From Hyaloperonospora brassicae (Eukaryota; Oomycota; Peronosporomycetes; Peronosporales; Peronosporaceae): 64,000 bases of DNA. The translations under genes and the position numbers were made by a program. The stretch spans positions 434,001 to 498,000 of the forward strand of contig CANTFL010000174.1 in the NCBI GenBank assembly GCA_947650285.1. The letters are read 5' to 3'. Shown piece after piece: positions 1 through 11,205 of the stretch (within the stretch, counting starts at the first letter, position 1; every line of letters starts with the position of its first letter). A model generated the notes under the pieces. The model did no database searches, had not been told where the DNA came from, and worked only from the letters and a program-made list of their open reading frames with translations.

Positions 1-662
1 AAACATTCGGCGCCGCCTGTGCCCTTGCACAGTCGCCTAAAGCTTAATCCACAATGTAATGATCATCTACATTGCGATCTTAGACAGTCGTGCTAACGAC
101 CGTACCACAAGTGAGGCCATAGCACTCACTCTGACTTCACCCACACACTTGTGGGCGTTCAGAGACGTTCATTAGATGGCCAGCTGATGAACAAGCGGCA
201 GGCATCTTGACGGATCGATGCTGCCAGCTCACCATTGGCTTGTATCTCATAAGCCAAGACAACCCTAGTATGACGTCGAACTTTTCATCCAGGTCCTCTA
301 CGATGAAATCATCATCGTACTGTTCGTCTTCCAACGTGTAGTGGATTCCTAATATACGTTTCTTAACAGTAATTGATGCGCCTATCCGCTTGGAGCACCG
401 TCATCCTCGTTGAGGAAGTGTCACGCATATAAACATATAGCCTTCCATGCTCTAATGACTGGCGACGAACAAAATCGCTCGACCTTCTACAGTCAATACG
501 GGCACGAAGTGACCAGTCCTTCGTCACTTCAAGCGTTAATATGATAAAGGACACCTCATCCCCATGTGCAGAGACACACAGTGACTGTGTGTCGGGAGCA
601 ACCTTCGTCAAGCGGTTTGCAAATTATCTTGATGTTGCTGAATCAGTAGGGCGCTCCTCCTC
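1..662 (-). pseudogene. pol remnant (protease region) of decayed gypsy element
   Basis: Two open minus-strand pieces (363-611 and 137-334) match the start of the pol protein encoded at 21725 onward. The first covers the aspartic protease region. Its active-site stretch reads DCRRSS where the intact copy reads DCGASN, so the catalytic motif is lost. The second covers the segment ending in the ILGLSWL block and the following Cys/Gly stretch. The two pieces lie in different frames, and the gene continues off the left edge. This is a dead copy. Confidence 0.85.
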
Positions 663-1781
663 CTACTGACCCCTATCATTTTTGATGACCACCTTGCTGT
701 TGCGTCTTTGCAAAGGCGCCAGATCCTCATCCTCCAACTTTCTCAGCTGGTGGACGGTCACTTCGCTCAGTACCGCGATGTTCTGAGCGGGGGAGACTGC
801 ATTCATATGCGTAATTTTCCAACTTGTGACAGCGATGGTATTTCAGTATTCGCTTGTCATTGGGACGGCGAGAATTCTCTCCCTCTACCACACAGAGGTC
901 TATTGGCTCTGGACCTCCGACCGCCGGTTGTCTCTGTGGACGATAAGGGGTGAACGTAGTGAGGGCCTGTCTCAAACTTAGATCTTCCTGCTCCTCTGTG
1001 TAGATCGCTTCTGAGAGCGTCTTCAGCTCTCCGCGGAACAGGCGATCTCTGACGGGGCCATCTGAAAGTCCTTGAATGAGTATTGTGATCAACACAAATT
1101 CACTCCCAGGGTTTGCTACCATGCAACTTGCAAGGTAACACACATGTTGAGCGTAAGCGTGAACTTTACGCTTACCCTGTTTGATTTCAAGAAGCTCTGA
1201 TAGAGTCCTGAACTCTGCCCTTGGCGGCTCAAACGTTTCGCTGAGTAGGGTCGCTAAGATCCTCAACGATCCGAACACATTCGGGTCGTGCAACTTGAGG
1301 TTCAAGGCCCAAGCTCTGGCTTCTCCTGCCCGATTAGACTGAGCGAATGAGACTTGCATTCGCTCATCGTCGATGCGACGGGACTCGATGGCACCGTCTA
1401 CCTCGACGAATCATCTCAACAGGAAATCTTCCTCGATTTTCCGATACTTGGAAATCACTAACACAAGGGTATCCCGTCGACGCTCACGCGTCGACTCTGC
1501 GGACTAATACTGTTGCTGTCTCAGCACTCCAGTCCGCTGATGATCTTGTTGTCACAACAAGATCGCCTCTGCTTGCGACACATCAAGTTCTCGTTGCATG
1601 AACTTGCCGATGACGGAATACAGCCATCCCTGCCCCTTGAGGACAGCATAGTCTAGACAGGTTCCTCGCCAACGGCCGAACTCATTCGTTCGATCGCACT
1701 CCAGTCGATGTCGCTCAAATGGGAGTAGCTTTCACGTGTTCCGTGAAAGATGTCGTCATTTACGTCGTCCGACATGTTCAT
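663..1781 (-). pseudogene. gag remnant of decayed gypsy element
   Basis: The position matching the intact gag start codon is 1781, and the former stop region is near 663-668. The best open part is 727-1359 (210 aa). It matches the capsid and nucleocapsid portion of the intact gag, including the FEPPRAEF, HAYAQH and GGPEP blocks. The CCHC zinc knuckle is broken: the first Cys is Tyr and the His is Asn. The N-terminal third is out of frame with the rest. The frameshift run equivalent to the intact element's six A residues has only five here (79-83 bases into the 600s, positions 679-683), another sign of decay. Confidence 0.85.
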
Positions 1782-1831
1782 GTTGGGCGATGTGCTAGTG
1801 GTCCTTGGACGGACTACAAAGTGCTACCAGG

Positions 1832-2269
1832 TGTAACGGGTCGCCGACAGCTACTTACTGGTCTGCCAGTATGAAGTCAACTTTCACTGACAACAGAGAA
1901 GGTCAGTGCCCTGCTAAGTTTAAGCACTACGCAGAGGAAGAGTAAACAACTAAGGCAAGGCTCTAGTTGTATGAAAAGTAAAACTGCTATTTAATGCGAC
2001 TAAGTTTTATAACTCTTGTTTCCATGTTTGTCTTGAATTAATCATTAGATACAACTAAACGTATGCTGACGTCTACTCACCATTCATTGCGCCCTAATAG
2101 CAGCCATTGGTGGTTTGATATGTGCACAATATCAACCAATGAGAAGGCCCTTCGGTCATCTCATAATATCACTATGATTCGTGATATTGTTGAAGGTTTA
2201 TTGAATGAAATATCCGTTAGTATCATTTTGCACAATGATAAGTTTCATATAATGGTCAACCCCGTGATA
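1832..2269 (-). repeat. Degenerate 5' LTR (438 bp) of the left gypsy copy
   Basis: Starts with TGTAACGGG and ends with CCCCGTGATA, decayed forms of the inverted LTR ends seen at 20088 and 20475. The block matching the LTR part around CAATGAG/ATTGGTGG/GATAT is recognisable at 2085-2215. The outer half is strongly diverged. The adjoining 1812-1829 is the primer-binding site, the reverse complement of the one at 20478. Confidence 0.8.
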
Positions 2270-2663
2270 CCTCGCGTCAAGATTAAGCTACGGTGGGGGG
2301 CAGAATCAACCTCCGATAGGCCCCGAGTCGGTGTCTTCGTCACCTAATCTTGTCTGCATGGCAGTCTCATCGTGGGAAGGGTCCCTGCGGCATGCCGCTT
2401 CGAGCTTGCGCCATCTCTATGTCATTCGTCTTGGTGATGTTTGGATTTTCTTTGATTGCTTTTGAATATGACCGTCCTACCTGCAGATGCCAAGACATGA
2501 ACAAAAGACGTACGCGATGACGCGCCTTCGAAAATGCTTCTCTGTCCTCCTATCTCGCGCCGTGCACTCTCGTTCTCTAGAGCACCGCATCCTTTTACTT
2601 GTTGTCGAAGAACGACTCAGGCAGCAAGCAATATCCGACATGTGCATTTGAACGACTAGTGAC

Positions 2664-2795
2664 GCGCAACGTGGCGATTACTTACGTCTGACTATTCAGT
2701 CATTAATGCGCAACGTGGCGGTCGGTAACGAGCAACTTGGCGTTTGCAAATGAGTGACTAGACGACTAATCACGTGCGATAAATAAGTCAATTAG
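2664..2795. repeat. Degenerate 22-bp tandem repeat, about six units
   Basis: Units begin at 2664, 2686, 2708, 2730, 2752 and 2774. Units 1 and 3 share the 13-mer GCGCAACGTGGCG and unit 4 has GAGCAACTTGGCG. The other units are more diverged but keep the 22-bp register and elements such as GACTA. No function is evident. Confidence 0.5.
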
Positions 2796-3656
2796 GATTG
2801 TGTGGATGAGATGATCCATCATACTTCGACTCGCACACGACATCATTATATTATCAGTTCAGTTACCATGAAGTGTCTATATACTTAACGTAAAATCCTT
2901 GGATTCGGCGATAATCATCGCCAATTACTTGTCCTATCCGTTCAGTAAACACTGAGTTGAGTGAAAAAAATTCACCGCGTCGTCATGGTTGTCAGCTAAT
3001 CACAGTCTGTATTCTTTCTTTCTGCGCCGGAGACATAAATGCGAACGTCTGATGTCATCAAGTATAACACAGACGATTACGAGAAGCCTGAACTTAAACA
3101 CGGGCATCTTTACGAGCTTGCTATTGATAGTGACTTCCAAGGCCTCAAATGTAGGTTCACGTATATATGCAAATAATATATAGGTAATAAAAGATAGTCT
3201 CATCAATCACGTTTTAAGAAAATGTCCCAGTTAATTAAAAAAATCGCTTCAGCTACTCAAAAATATAAAATATGCTTATTAAATCACAAAAAAGTCCCAA
3301 ATCATAGTATATTCAAGTGAATGCGGAACGCATGAAAAGACCACGTCCTTAATACAAAACGAAAACATATCATATGTAGGGTTGACCACACCAGCAATGG
3401 AAAGCAACGACGAGCTCGGGATAAAAATGATATATGTACGTTGTCGTTCAATTAACTGATAAAAAACATCGACGCATACGCTTAATGCATTATCGCACGT
3501 TTACTTCCTGAAATATGCGTGCAAGCGATGAATTCTGCACGCAGAGAAATTATCAATTAAAGCTAAACAGAACGAATAGATTGATTGGGGTATTTTGATA
3601 TGATTAAGCGTCAAAAAGAATCCAAGGTGATAAGCAGGAGGGGATATGCGATCTCA

Positions 3657-3855
3657 CAAGCCAAACAACAACAATAGCAACCGCAGCTCCTACAACAACA
3701 GTAGGAGCAACATCAACAATAGCAAAAGAGCGGAAACAATAGCAACAGCGCAACAACAAAAGCAACAGCTAGATCTACAGTAGTAGCAGCAACAAGGACG
3801 CTAGCAATTCAAGCATCAGCAACTGAAACAACAGAAACATAAACATCAACATTAA
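3657..3855. repeat. Imperfect CAA/CAG-rich simple repeat
   Basis: About 200 bp dominated by CAACAA and AGCAAC units with many interruptions. It is an old, decayed microsatellite that lies just outside the Mutator-like element, which has a younger and purer block of related composition at its other end. Confidence 0.6.
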
Positions 3856-4135
3856 TATTATAAAAAATTGGCATCGACCATATACGTTTAGGGCCGCGGC
3901 CGATGATACGAAGATGCGTTTGCGTCCTCATATGTGGCATCGGCGCCCGCTAGTGGTGGATGCAATCGCAGCACGCCCGCGGCAGAACCCTCTCCGCGGC
4001 TTGTCTAACTGGGTGGGAGTTGATCACGGCCGTAAAATGGAACTTGAAAAATTACCAAGGCCGTGGGGTTTCATGTGTACCACATTAACCTTATTATTCT
4101 AGGACGTGGACCTTTTTATATTTTCGTGATTTATT

Positions 4136-4214
4136 GGGGCACTTTTTATAGGGAATTGCTAAATTCACACAACTTTTCCTTAGATTCACACCCTTCCTTC
4201 AAAATTTGTATATA
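4136..4214 (+). repeat. Left terminal inverted repeat of the MULE
   Basis: Pairs with 7394-7470. The well-conserved part begins AGGGAATTGCTAAATTCACA at 4150. It contains two ATTCACAC direct repeats, which could be transposase-binding sites (inference). Confidence 0.8.
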
Positions 4215-4412
4215 GAATCCATATTCATTTTAAGATTTGTTTTCTGACAAAGGTATTACTTGATAATCTAGGCCATTAATTGGCAAGTAATACATAAGAA
4301 ATGCATAAGATACTACTCACGCCTAAGGTCTAGCTCCTCCAGCGTTTACTGATAGGGAACCACACAATAACTTCCTTCTCCTGAAATTAAGTATGCTAGT
4401 CGGGAGCAACTT

Positions 4413-6637
4413 ATGGATACTGTGCAGACGTTCGCACGTGGCCAAGGCTATGCTATAAGTATTAAAAGTTCGATTGCAGGAAAGCGTGTCTACCTTAAAT
4501 GTGATCGAGGTGCCGTAAACGAACCAACAATTGAAAAAGAGCGCCAACGCCAGACTAACTCACGCCAAATTAATTGCCCGTTCCTTTATAGTGGAAATTT
4601 TTCAAAAAAGGGGTAATTGGAAGTTAAACGTGATGAATGGATGCCACAATCACGAGCCGTCACTGCATCCGTCTGGTCGTTCGACTCGTAGGAAGATAAA
4701 TAGCGAGCAGGCCGATACTATCAGAAATACGACATTGGCTGGTGTTAAACCGTTAGGGATTCTATCATCCCTTCTTATGGAGAATGAAGGTGCCCTAGCA
4801 AACCTCTCTACATTGTACAATGAGCGTACGAATCTTCGAAAGGACAAGCTAAATGGAAGGACGCCGATTCAAGCTCGTTTTGATGATTTGCAAGCAAGCA
4901 ATTTTACGCACTATCACAGATGTGATGATGATGGAGCAATAACCTCCCTTTTTTTGCTCACAAAGAAAGTATTCGGCTTGCTTGCCGATACCATCATGTC
5001 GTGCTTATGGACTGCAGATACAAGACAAACAAGTACCGACTTCCCTTACTTCAAATTGCTGGTACGACAAGCTTCATTAGCCAATTTTCGGCTGGCTTCT
5101 GCTTTCTTAAAGAAAGGAAGCAAAACGATTCCATGTGGGCATTATCAAAACTTACAGCCATCCTGTCACCAGAGACACGCCCAGCCGAAATTGTGACAGA
5201 CCGTGAACTGTCGCTGATGGCAGCTATCGATACAATATTCCCATCTTCATCACACACGCTGTGCACATGGCACATCAAGAAAAACATCATGTCCAAATGC
5301 AAATGGCAATTTGAGACGAGCGAGCAATGGAACTTGTTTCTTCAGCAGTGAAATAATCTGGTGGCTACTAACACGGAAGTGGAATTTGAAAAACAGTGGA
5401 AAGAGCTATTAAACTCTTTTGACAGTAAGTCTAAAGTTCTCGAATACATCTCTAATACGTGGCTTGTATACAAGGATCACTTTGTAAATGCCTGTACGTC
5501 GAGGTATCTCCATTTTAGCAACAATGCTACATCACGAGTGGATAGCTCCCATGCGTACGAAAAAAAAGCTGCAAGTATCAACAGGGGACTTGTTGTCAGT
5601 GCTCAGCAAATTGACTCTTGCAATTGAGCATCAAGTTAGAACCGAAGAAACACATCGCAGCAGAGACAAGTTACTTCACCTGACCGAGTTACCGTCAACT
5701 TTCACTCCAGTATCCGGGATCATTTCAGCCTTTGCACTCAAAAATTGTCTTGATCAATTCAAGAGGAACTCAAAAGAAAAAGCTTGTTGCACAATGGTTT
5801 TCACCTCTACAATGGACATCCCTGGTGCTCACAAGCTTAAAGAAATGGAGAATAGCAAGCGTGCATTGGGCATAAACGATTTTCATGAGCAATGGCATCT
5901 GGATTGAAGACGCGACGTATTGGTATGGCAGTTACTTATAGTTTGTGTATCTGACTAACGCTGACTGATGTGGTTATATTTTTTGATAGGAAGCAAGCGG
6001 TGAAGTTGAGGCGATCAACGTAAACTGGAATATGCTTGAAAAGAAGTTAAGGGAACTACCATATGACCAAGTAAAGGTTCTCTTTGCCCAAGTGACCCAA
6101 CTGTTGGAAGGCCGCAGCACAGTGGTGAAGCTGAAAGATCCGATGGTACACACTGAAACTCGTGGTCGTCCCTCTGGATCCCGTAACCTTCCAAAAAACA
6201 GCACAAAACGAGACTTGTCCAGGTTCGAACATGTTGAAAAGGCAGATTATCAACACCAAAGGAAAGGTGGGTGCTGCGGTCAATCAGGTCGCTACAAACG
6301 AACTTGCCAGTTTCAAATGTAATAAGAGGTTGAAGACTAGTATGCATACTTCTAAAGCAAATCATAACACCTTGATGTTGATCAGTTATCGATTGTCATA
6401 CTTCCTTTTACCGTGCGTGTATGTATTTTTTACGCTTGGACACGGTGAAGCAAAATGGAATTCGCCAAGTCTTCAAAACACATTATAGCTCCTGATGGAG
6501 AACACATTAGTGTTCAGTATGTTTATCAAGAAATTCCTGACCCCATTAGTTTCCATCAGATCACCTCTAATCCAATAAGGCGTTCAAGAAATGCACGAGC
6601 TAATTCGAAACTGCAGATTGTAGCGAAAATATATTAA
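4413..6637 (+). pseudogene. MULE transposase with FAR1-like DNA-binding domain, frameshifted
   Basis: The N-terminal part (4413 to about 4690) has the FAR1/WRKY-GCM1 zinc layout: KCDRG, then INCPF, then CHNHE. The catalytic domain (about 4960-5560) shows MDCRYKTNKY with the first Asp and IVTDRE with the second, followed by the LCTWHIKKN block. The C-terminal part has DFHEQWHL (ending about 5905) and an RGRPSGSRN tail (about 6160), both usual in this family. The coding frame breaks at AAAAAA (about 4605), TTTTTTT (about 4950) and AAAAAAAA (5560-5567), with one in-frame TGA at 5349-5351. A segment near 5928-5990 (GTATGG to TTTTGATAG) could be an intron. The run 6455-6637 may be its tail. Three breaks at homopolymers could be real decay or sequencing indels. 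Confidence 0.8.
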
Positions 6638-6871
6638 ACCGAGTTAGGGTACCGGACGCACTGGGTGCAAGTTTGTCTTGTGCTCTTCATAACTTCCAAG
6701 CGTTATACTGCACTCAGCACACGATTGCTTCTTGCCAGTTCTCATTTTTCTCTTGTCGCATCCTTCTCTAAGCAGTCTTGATCTTTGTCGTGTAGTTCGC
6801 ACAATTACGCTGCGTGAGCATGTGGCTATACATGACGAGCAGGCCTGGGATGTACGCCACTAGCACGAGGA

Positions 6872-7105
6872 TGACCACACCAACACCAACAACACCACCA
6901 ACACCAAAACCAACACCAACACCAACACCAACACCAACACCAACACCAACACCACCAACACCAACACCAACACCAACACCAACACCAACAACACCAACAA
7001 CACAACACCAACAACAACAACACAACACCAACAACAACAACACAACACCAACAACAACAACACAACACCACCATCACCACCATCACCATCACCATCACCA
7101 CCACC

Positions 7106-7158
<53 letters not shown>

Positions 7159-7161
7159 AAC

Positions 7162-7195
<34 letters not shown>

Positions 7196-7266
7196 ACGAA
7201 AAACAACAACAACAACAACAACAATACAACAACAACATTAACACCAACACCAACACCAACATTAAC
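6872..7266. repeat. Compound microsatellite (ACC)n / (CACCAA)n / (CAA)n / (CACCAT)n
   Basis: About 395 bp of nearly pure trinucleotide and hexanucleotide repeats inside the MULE, changing unit type several times. It makes long Thr/Pro, His, Gln and Asn runs on one strand and Leu, Val and Cys runs on the other. I treat the long open frames through it as by-products of the repeat, not as genes. Confidence 0.95.
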
Positions 7267-7393
7267 ACCACCGTGGGCTTTGAATTTTTGTCTATGTCGG
7301 TGCCAGCAGCTACAGCAGCGCGCAAGATGTCGCCCGTAGCCAAGTGGCAGAGAAACAACTCGTCTTTGTCCAACGGCGATTGCGTACCTTGTA

Positions 7394-7470
7394 TATATAA
7401 GATTTTGAAGGAAGGGTGTGAATTTAAGGAAAAGGGGTGTGAATTTAGCAATTCCCTTTTTTATATTCCC
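7394..7470 (-). repeat. Right terminal inverted repeat of the MULE
   Basis: Reverse complement of the left repeat, with the best match at 7394-7457. The outer 12 bp are less similar between the two ends. Confidence 0.8.
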
Positions 7471-8752
7471 TTATTTAATGCCATTATGGCTGTTTCTTGA
7501 GTCATTCAAAGGAGTGTGGATTTGCCGTAGAACACATTAAAATGCTTTTAGACGATATCTAGCGTAGCTACGAAATCTTCTTGTGAAAGAAAGGCTTGAG
7601 CTCAACGCGCTACCTCGTTCTCAACAAGAGCACGACTGAACACGTCTACTTAGGTCACTATGCTTTTATCCCTAGTTCAAAGACTTTTATTTAAGATTTA
7701 GACAATGAACAGCACAAAACGCAAAAGAGGATATGCCTTAATAAAACTTCCAACTCTCGTGATCAAAGACGCCTTAGCAAGGCACGTGTCCTATACAGAT
7801 CAAAATGCGGACATGTGCTAATTGAACTTCTAACCTGGAATAAATCACACATATGTAATCAAATGTAAGGCTGCACCCTCTACTAGAGTAAAACCTGGAA
7901 CGAATCTTTGAGTGGCTGAAACGACACTAATTTTGATAGGTTGTACATCGCATGGTACACGTACCAATGCCTTGGATGTACCACCACAGTCTACCACCGG
8001 TAAATGTAATATTACAGGATGGCGCACGCTGGGGGTTGTGGCGCAACCTCATGAAGGCTTAAAGCAATGACAGTTCATACAGGTAGTCTATACGCCGCTC
8101 TGTCACCATACTGAAGCTAGTCTAGCAAGTGCAAAGCATATATAACAAAGTTTTGGATGCATCCCACCAAACGCTAGCCCCTAAACAAATGGACTATATG
8201 GCGGTCATAGCGCTTACATACCCGAAGTCGTTCAAACACGAGCAGTTGCACAAAGTCGAGCTACAGTTGCTGCAAAGTTGATGACCGGTAACGTCGCAAT
8301 TGGACTACTTGCACAATCAGGAGTCGACACGTTGCAGCATTGTTGTGTCGTGCGATGCGGAACTGGAACTCTATTGATCCGAAGTTGAGTCATCATCACC
8401 GTGTGCGTCTGCCTTTTCACGATGCATGTACCGGTCGGCGCGAGCGGCACAACAACTTGGTGACATCAACACCATTTTCTCATGACGACATTATCCTTCC
8501 TGCCAATGATTCTTTCGGCATATGCTGGCGTGCGCTCGTTCGTAAACGATCCCAAGTCTTACTCGTGCTATAACTGATCGAAGTGTACCATTGAACCACC
8601 GAGCGGACATATAATCTACATACAAGTCGGCGTACAGGATATGGCGTTGAGGATGTACGAGGTCATGTACCGCGAGGAAGCAGGGATGCGAGTTCTCGGC
8701 GTCGAGTTTGATCTCATATAACGTCCTCTACCTTCAAGGCACTGCTATGGCA
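7471..8752. other. Intergenic, no gene recognised
   Basis: Mixed-composition DNA with only short frames (8232-8450 minus, 8340-8573 plus) that show no motif. Nothing else is seen. Confidence 0.5.
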
Positions 8753-8768
8753 TGGCTCAGCGCCTGGG
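8753..8768 (+). repeat. SINE target-site duplication, copy 1
   Basis: TGGCTCAGCGCCTGGG, repeated exactly at 9039-9054. Sixteen bases is a normal length for a duplication made by LINE-type retroposition. Confidence 0.8.
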
Positions 8769-9038
8769 TAGTTTCTTTCTACCCAGGAAGTTTCCCTTCC
8801 GGTCCTTAACTCCCAGATACCTGCGATCAGTAACTTACAGGATTTGCGACTCCGTGGCGTACCTGTTGCACGCGTGCATCACATTGTCTACCGACTGCGA
8901 CCCGGTTGAGAGTCCAGTCGGTGGCGCGGCTTTGCATTCAATCCTAGCCTGGATGGAGCTGTCTATTTGCTGGGACTCGAACCCGTAACCTCCCGGTCAG
9001 AACCGCCGTGGCCATCCCACTGCTCCGCCCTGATCGGT
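8769..9038 (-). mobile_element. tRNA-derived SINE, about 270 bp
   Basis: On the minus strand the head (from 9038 downward) resembles a tRNA. It contains a B-box GGTTCGAGTCC followed by CAGCA, an upstream A-box-like GGGATGGCCACGG, and spacing compatible with an internal RNA polymerase III promoter. The remaining 200 bp is an unrelated body. Exact 16-bp direct repeats flank it. The tail at the 8769 side lacks a long A run and ends in GTAGAAAGAAACTAC. Oomycete genomes are known to carry tRNA-derived SINEs. The family name cannot be given from sequence alone. Confidence 0.75.
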
Positions 9039-9054
9039 TGGCTCAGCGCCTGGG
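9039..9054 (+). repeat. SINE target-site duplication, copy 2
   Basis: Exact copy of 8753-8768. It marks the upstream (head) boundary of the SINE. Confidence 0.8.
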
Positions 9055-11205
9055 GCCGAAAAGTACGTGAACGACAACGAACGTGTCCGCTAGAGAAAAA
9101 GAGGCCGTCTATGTCACGCATCTCTCAGAATGCGCGTAGTTGACATTCTGCCACCCGACATGTGCAATCGCTGGATTGCGTGTAAGGCCAAAATGTCCTT
9201 GCGCAGATCCTGGTCGCCGTAGAATATTCCTACAAAAAGCCACGTATAGAAACAAGAGCTTGGCATCTATGGTCGTACAGCACACTCATTTGCGCTCTTG
9301 TGCATGAATCTAGGTCGGGACATCTCATCTTTCAGCACGACGTCGGACATGCCGCGAATAGGCGCCAATAACTTTACTTGGAGATTACGAGTGCCACGTA
9401 CGAGACGGTTCTCCGCAACCAGTACACAAAGCACACACATGAAAAGCGACGTGAGCCGTCTTGGTACTCACGCCTCAACGGCAGCAACAGGTGGACTGGT
9501 ACCTGCTGGCAGAAAGAGTCGATGTGCAACGTCACATGTAGAACGAGGTACATGGGCAAAGTAGGCGACAATATGCTGCTGGATTGCGAGAGCGAAGCTG
9601 TTTGATGCGCTCGACAGGCCAGAGTACCAAGACTGCGTTCCTATATGGAGCGGTAGCTGGCCGACGTTCGCTGGCATGCCTTCGAGTCGAATGTGACACT
9701 AGCTAGCTTAAGTAGTACTATTGATAAAGCATTATCGTTTCATGTTAAACACCACGTGAAAGTCAAGGCATTCGCAGTAGCAATAGACATGCATTACCGC
9801 TAATTCCGAAACGGAGGCATCAATGAAGTCTGGACGTAGCTGTGCGGATGCACAGCTACGTTCAGTCTTATCTGATCCGCCTCTGCCGCAATTCCGTAAA
9901 GGTGTATTTGGAATCATGGAGAGGAGCCTGGACGATCGGATACGTTTGATTCATTATGGTTTCTTTTATAAAGTAACTATACAGTGATATACAGTGGTAC
10001 ACGCAGTTACTTGATGTTGGCATGTATCCACTTTTCCACATCAATTTGGCATGATCCGCAGAACTAGCTTGCCAAATTGTAGCGCAAATAATGCAGAAAT
10101 TGTCGGTGTATGACCATCAGGGAGACCCATTAAAAACCATTTGAGTAATACCTGGCTAACGGCGATGTCGTGCATGTATGAACGAGGCCGCTGGACTAGA
10201 AACGGGCTATGCTTGGTCAATGATATGTGGGCACCTAGTTTCTTCGTTCCACAATTGGAGCAAGTCAACTTGGTGAATTACAGCTGTGAAGCTTGTACAC
10301 GAGCCGTCACGTGTAATTCCGATGACGTTGGTCAGCGTGTTTGACTTGCGGTGTTACAATCGTATATTGCATACACGGATTTTGTCTAGCGGCGCCTTGC
10401 GAATATTTGCTTCAAATCAATCAGCTCTTAATTGTTCAGACCTGGCTTTTGTGAAGACCAACCATATCTTACCGTCAAACGCGCAGATGCTAGCACCTTC
10501 TTTTGACGTTTCTCTTCGAAAGGATAGTGATAGTCATATTGCTGGACTGCATGCAGCCGTTTGATCGAATTTTGCCCCAAGTTCTTACATACTTCATTGT
10601 GGTCTCAGTAAGATGTGGTATATGCTGGCTTCGTTGTGTGCAATTCTTCTGCGGACCGCGAGCGGGCTCTAAAGTTTTGCATGTTCAAAAGATGGGATTT
10701 GCAATTTGATTCTTGTTTCTACTTGATTGTGTCGATAGCGTCTTGCTATCGGCTACAACTGGGTGTGTTTCCAATCTGCAAAGCTGGTTGTGGCGGTGTT
10801 GATAGTCATCATATATGCGAAACACATTTGGACGCGATGTAGATAGTCAATATACTTGCTAGCTACTTTATGACGCTTTTGCTTCTGATGATATTTGGTG
10901 TCCTTCTTATGCTACCACACTCAACCCGTGCCAATGTAAAGGCCGGACGATGGCATTGAGTTTCCTGGAACTTATGTGTGCTAACTCAATGTAGTGCCTG
11001 CGTGGCGTAGAAGCAAACAAAGGATCCGTAAGCCTACGTATCCTGCACGCTCCTAGACATCGAGATTTGCTATCCCCCGAAGCAGCAATCGACGAAACTC
11101 GCACACAAAAACTGGCGACAATGCAAACCATCGGTCGATTCCTTCCACTTGGTCTGCTACCATGTGGTTCATTAAGAGCTGTATCGATTCTACGCTTGCC
11201 ATGAC
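9055..11205. other. Intergenic, no gene recognised
   Basis: About 2.1 kb between the SINE and the end of CCT5. Short frames (10041-10268 minus, 10286-10564 plus) have no recognisable domain. The one striking structure is the 12-bp hairpin at 9834-9861, listed separately. Confidence 0.5.
9834..9861. other. Isolated perfect 12-bp hairpin with GGAT loop
   Basis: Arms ACGTAGCTGTGC and GCACAGCTACGT pair perfectly around GGAT. It has the same form as the hairpins of the gypsy element at 20-28 kb, but no gypsy coding similarity is visible around it. Its role is unknown. Confidence 0.7.

Larger units (their letters stand above)
1..2269 (-). mobile_element. Decayed Ty3/gypsy LTR retrotransposon, 5' part, truncated by window edge
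   Basis: Read on the minus strand, this stretch carries in order an LTR (1832-2269), a primer-binding site, a gag remnant and the start of pol. It is collinear with the better preserved element at 20088-28073, and translated pieces match it closely. Frames are broken in several places and the LTR is about 50 bp longer than those of the intact copy, so it is an old copy of a related subfamily rather than a recent duplicate. The rest of pol and the other LTR lie outside the window. Confidence 0.9.
2270..4135. other. Intergenic, no gene recognised
   Basis: No open frame here looks like a known protein. The stretch holds a degenerate 22-bp tandem array (2664-2795), a degenerate CAA/CAG-type simple repeat (about 3657-3855) and a GC-rich patch (3890-4090) of unknown origin. 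Short frames such as 2989-3183 have no supporting feature. Confidence 0.6.
4136..7470 (+). mobile_element. Mutator-like DNA transposon (MULE), 3.3 kb, non-autonomous by decay
   Basis: Bounded by inverted repeats. 4150-4214 matches the reverse complement of 7394-7457 with about four substitutions and one indel, and the weaker outer part begins at GGGG (4136) and its counterpart at 7470. The flanking nonamers TGATTTATT (4127-4135) and TTATTTAAT (7471-7479) agree at 7 of 9 positions. That fits the 9-bp target duplication known for MULEs but is not proof. Inside are a broken transposase (4413-6637) and a microsatellite block (6872-7266). Confidence 0.8.

Noticed and set aside
6814..7500. Long frames on both strands with His, Gln, Asn, Leu, Val and Cys runs
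   Set aside because: They are produced by the trinucleotide repeat block. The flanking minus-strand pieces (LATGDILRAAV and LVLVAYIPGLL) vaguely recall membrane permease ends but are too short to support a gene.
8960..9030. Possible tRNA gene on the minus strand
   Set aside because: A B box is present, but the acceptor and anticodon arms do not fold properly, and the sequence continues into a SINE body with flanking direct repeats.
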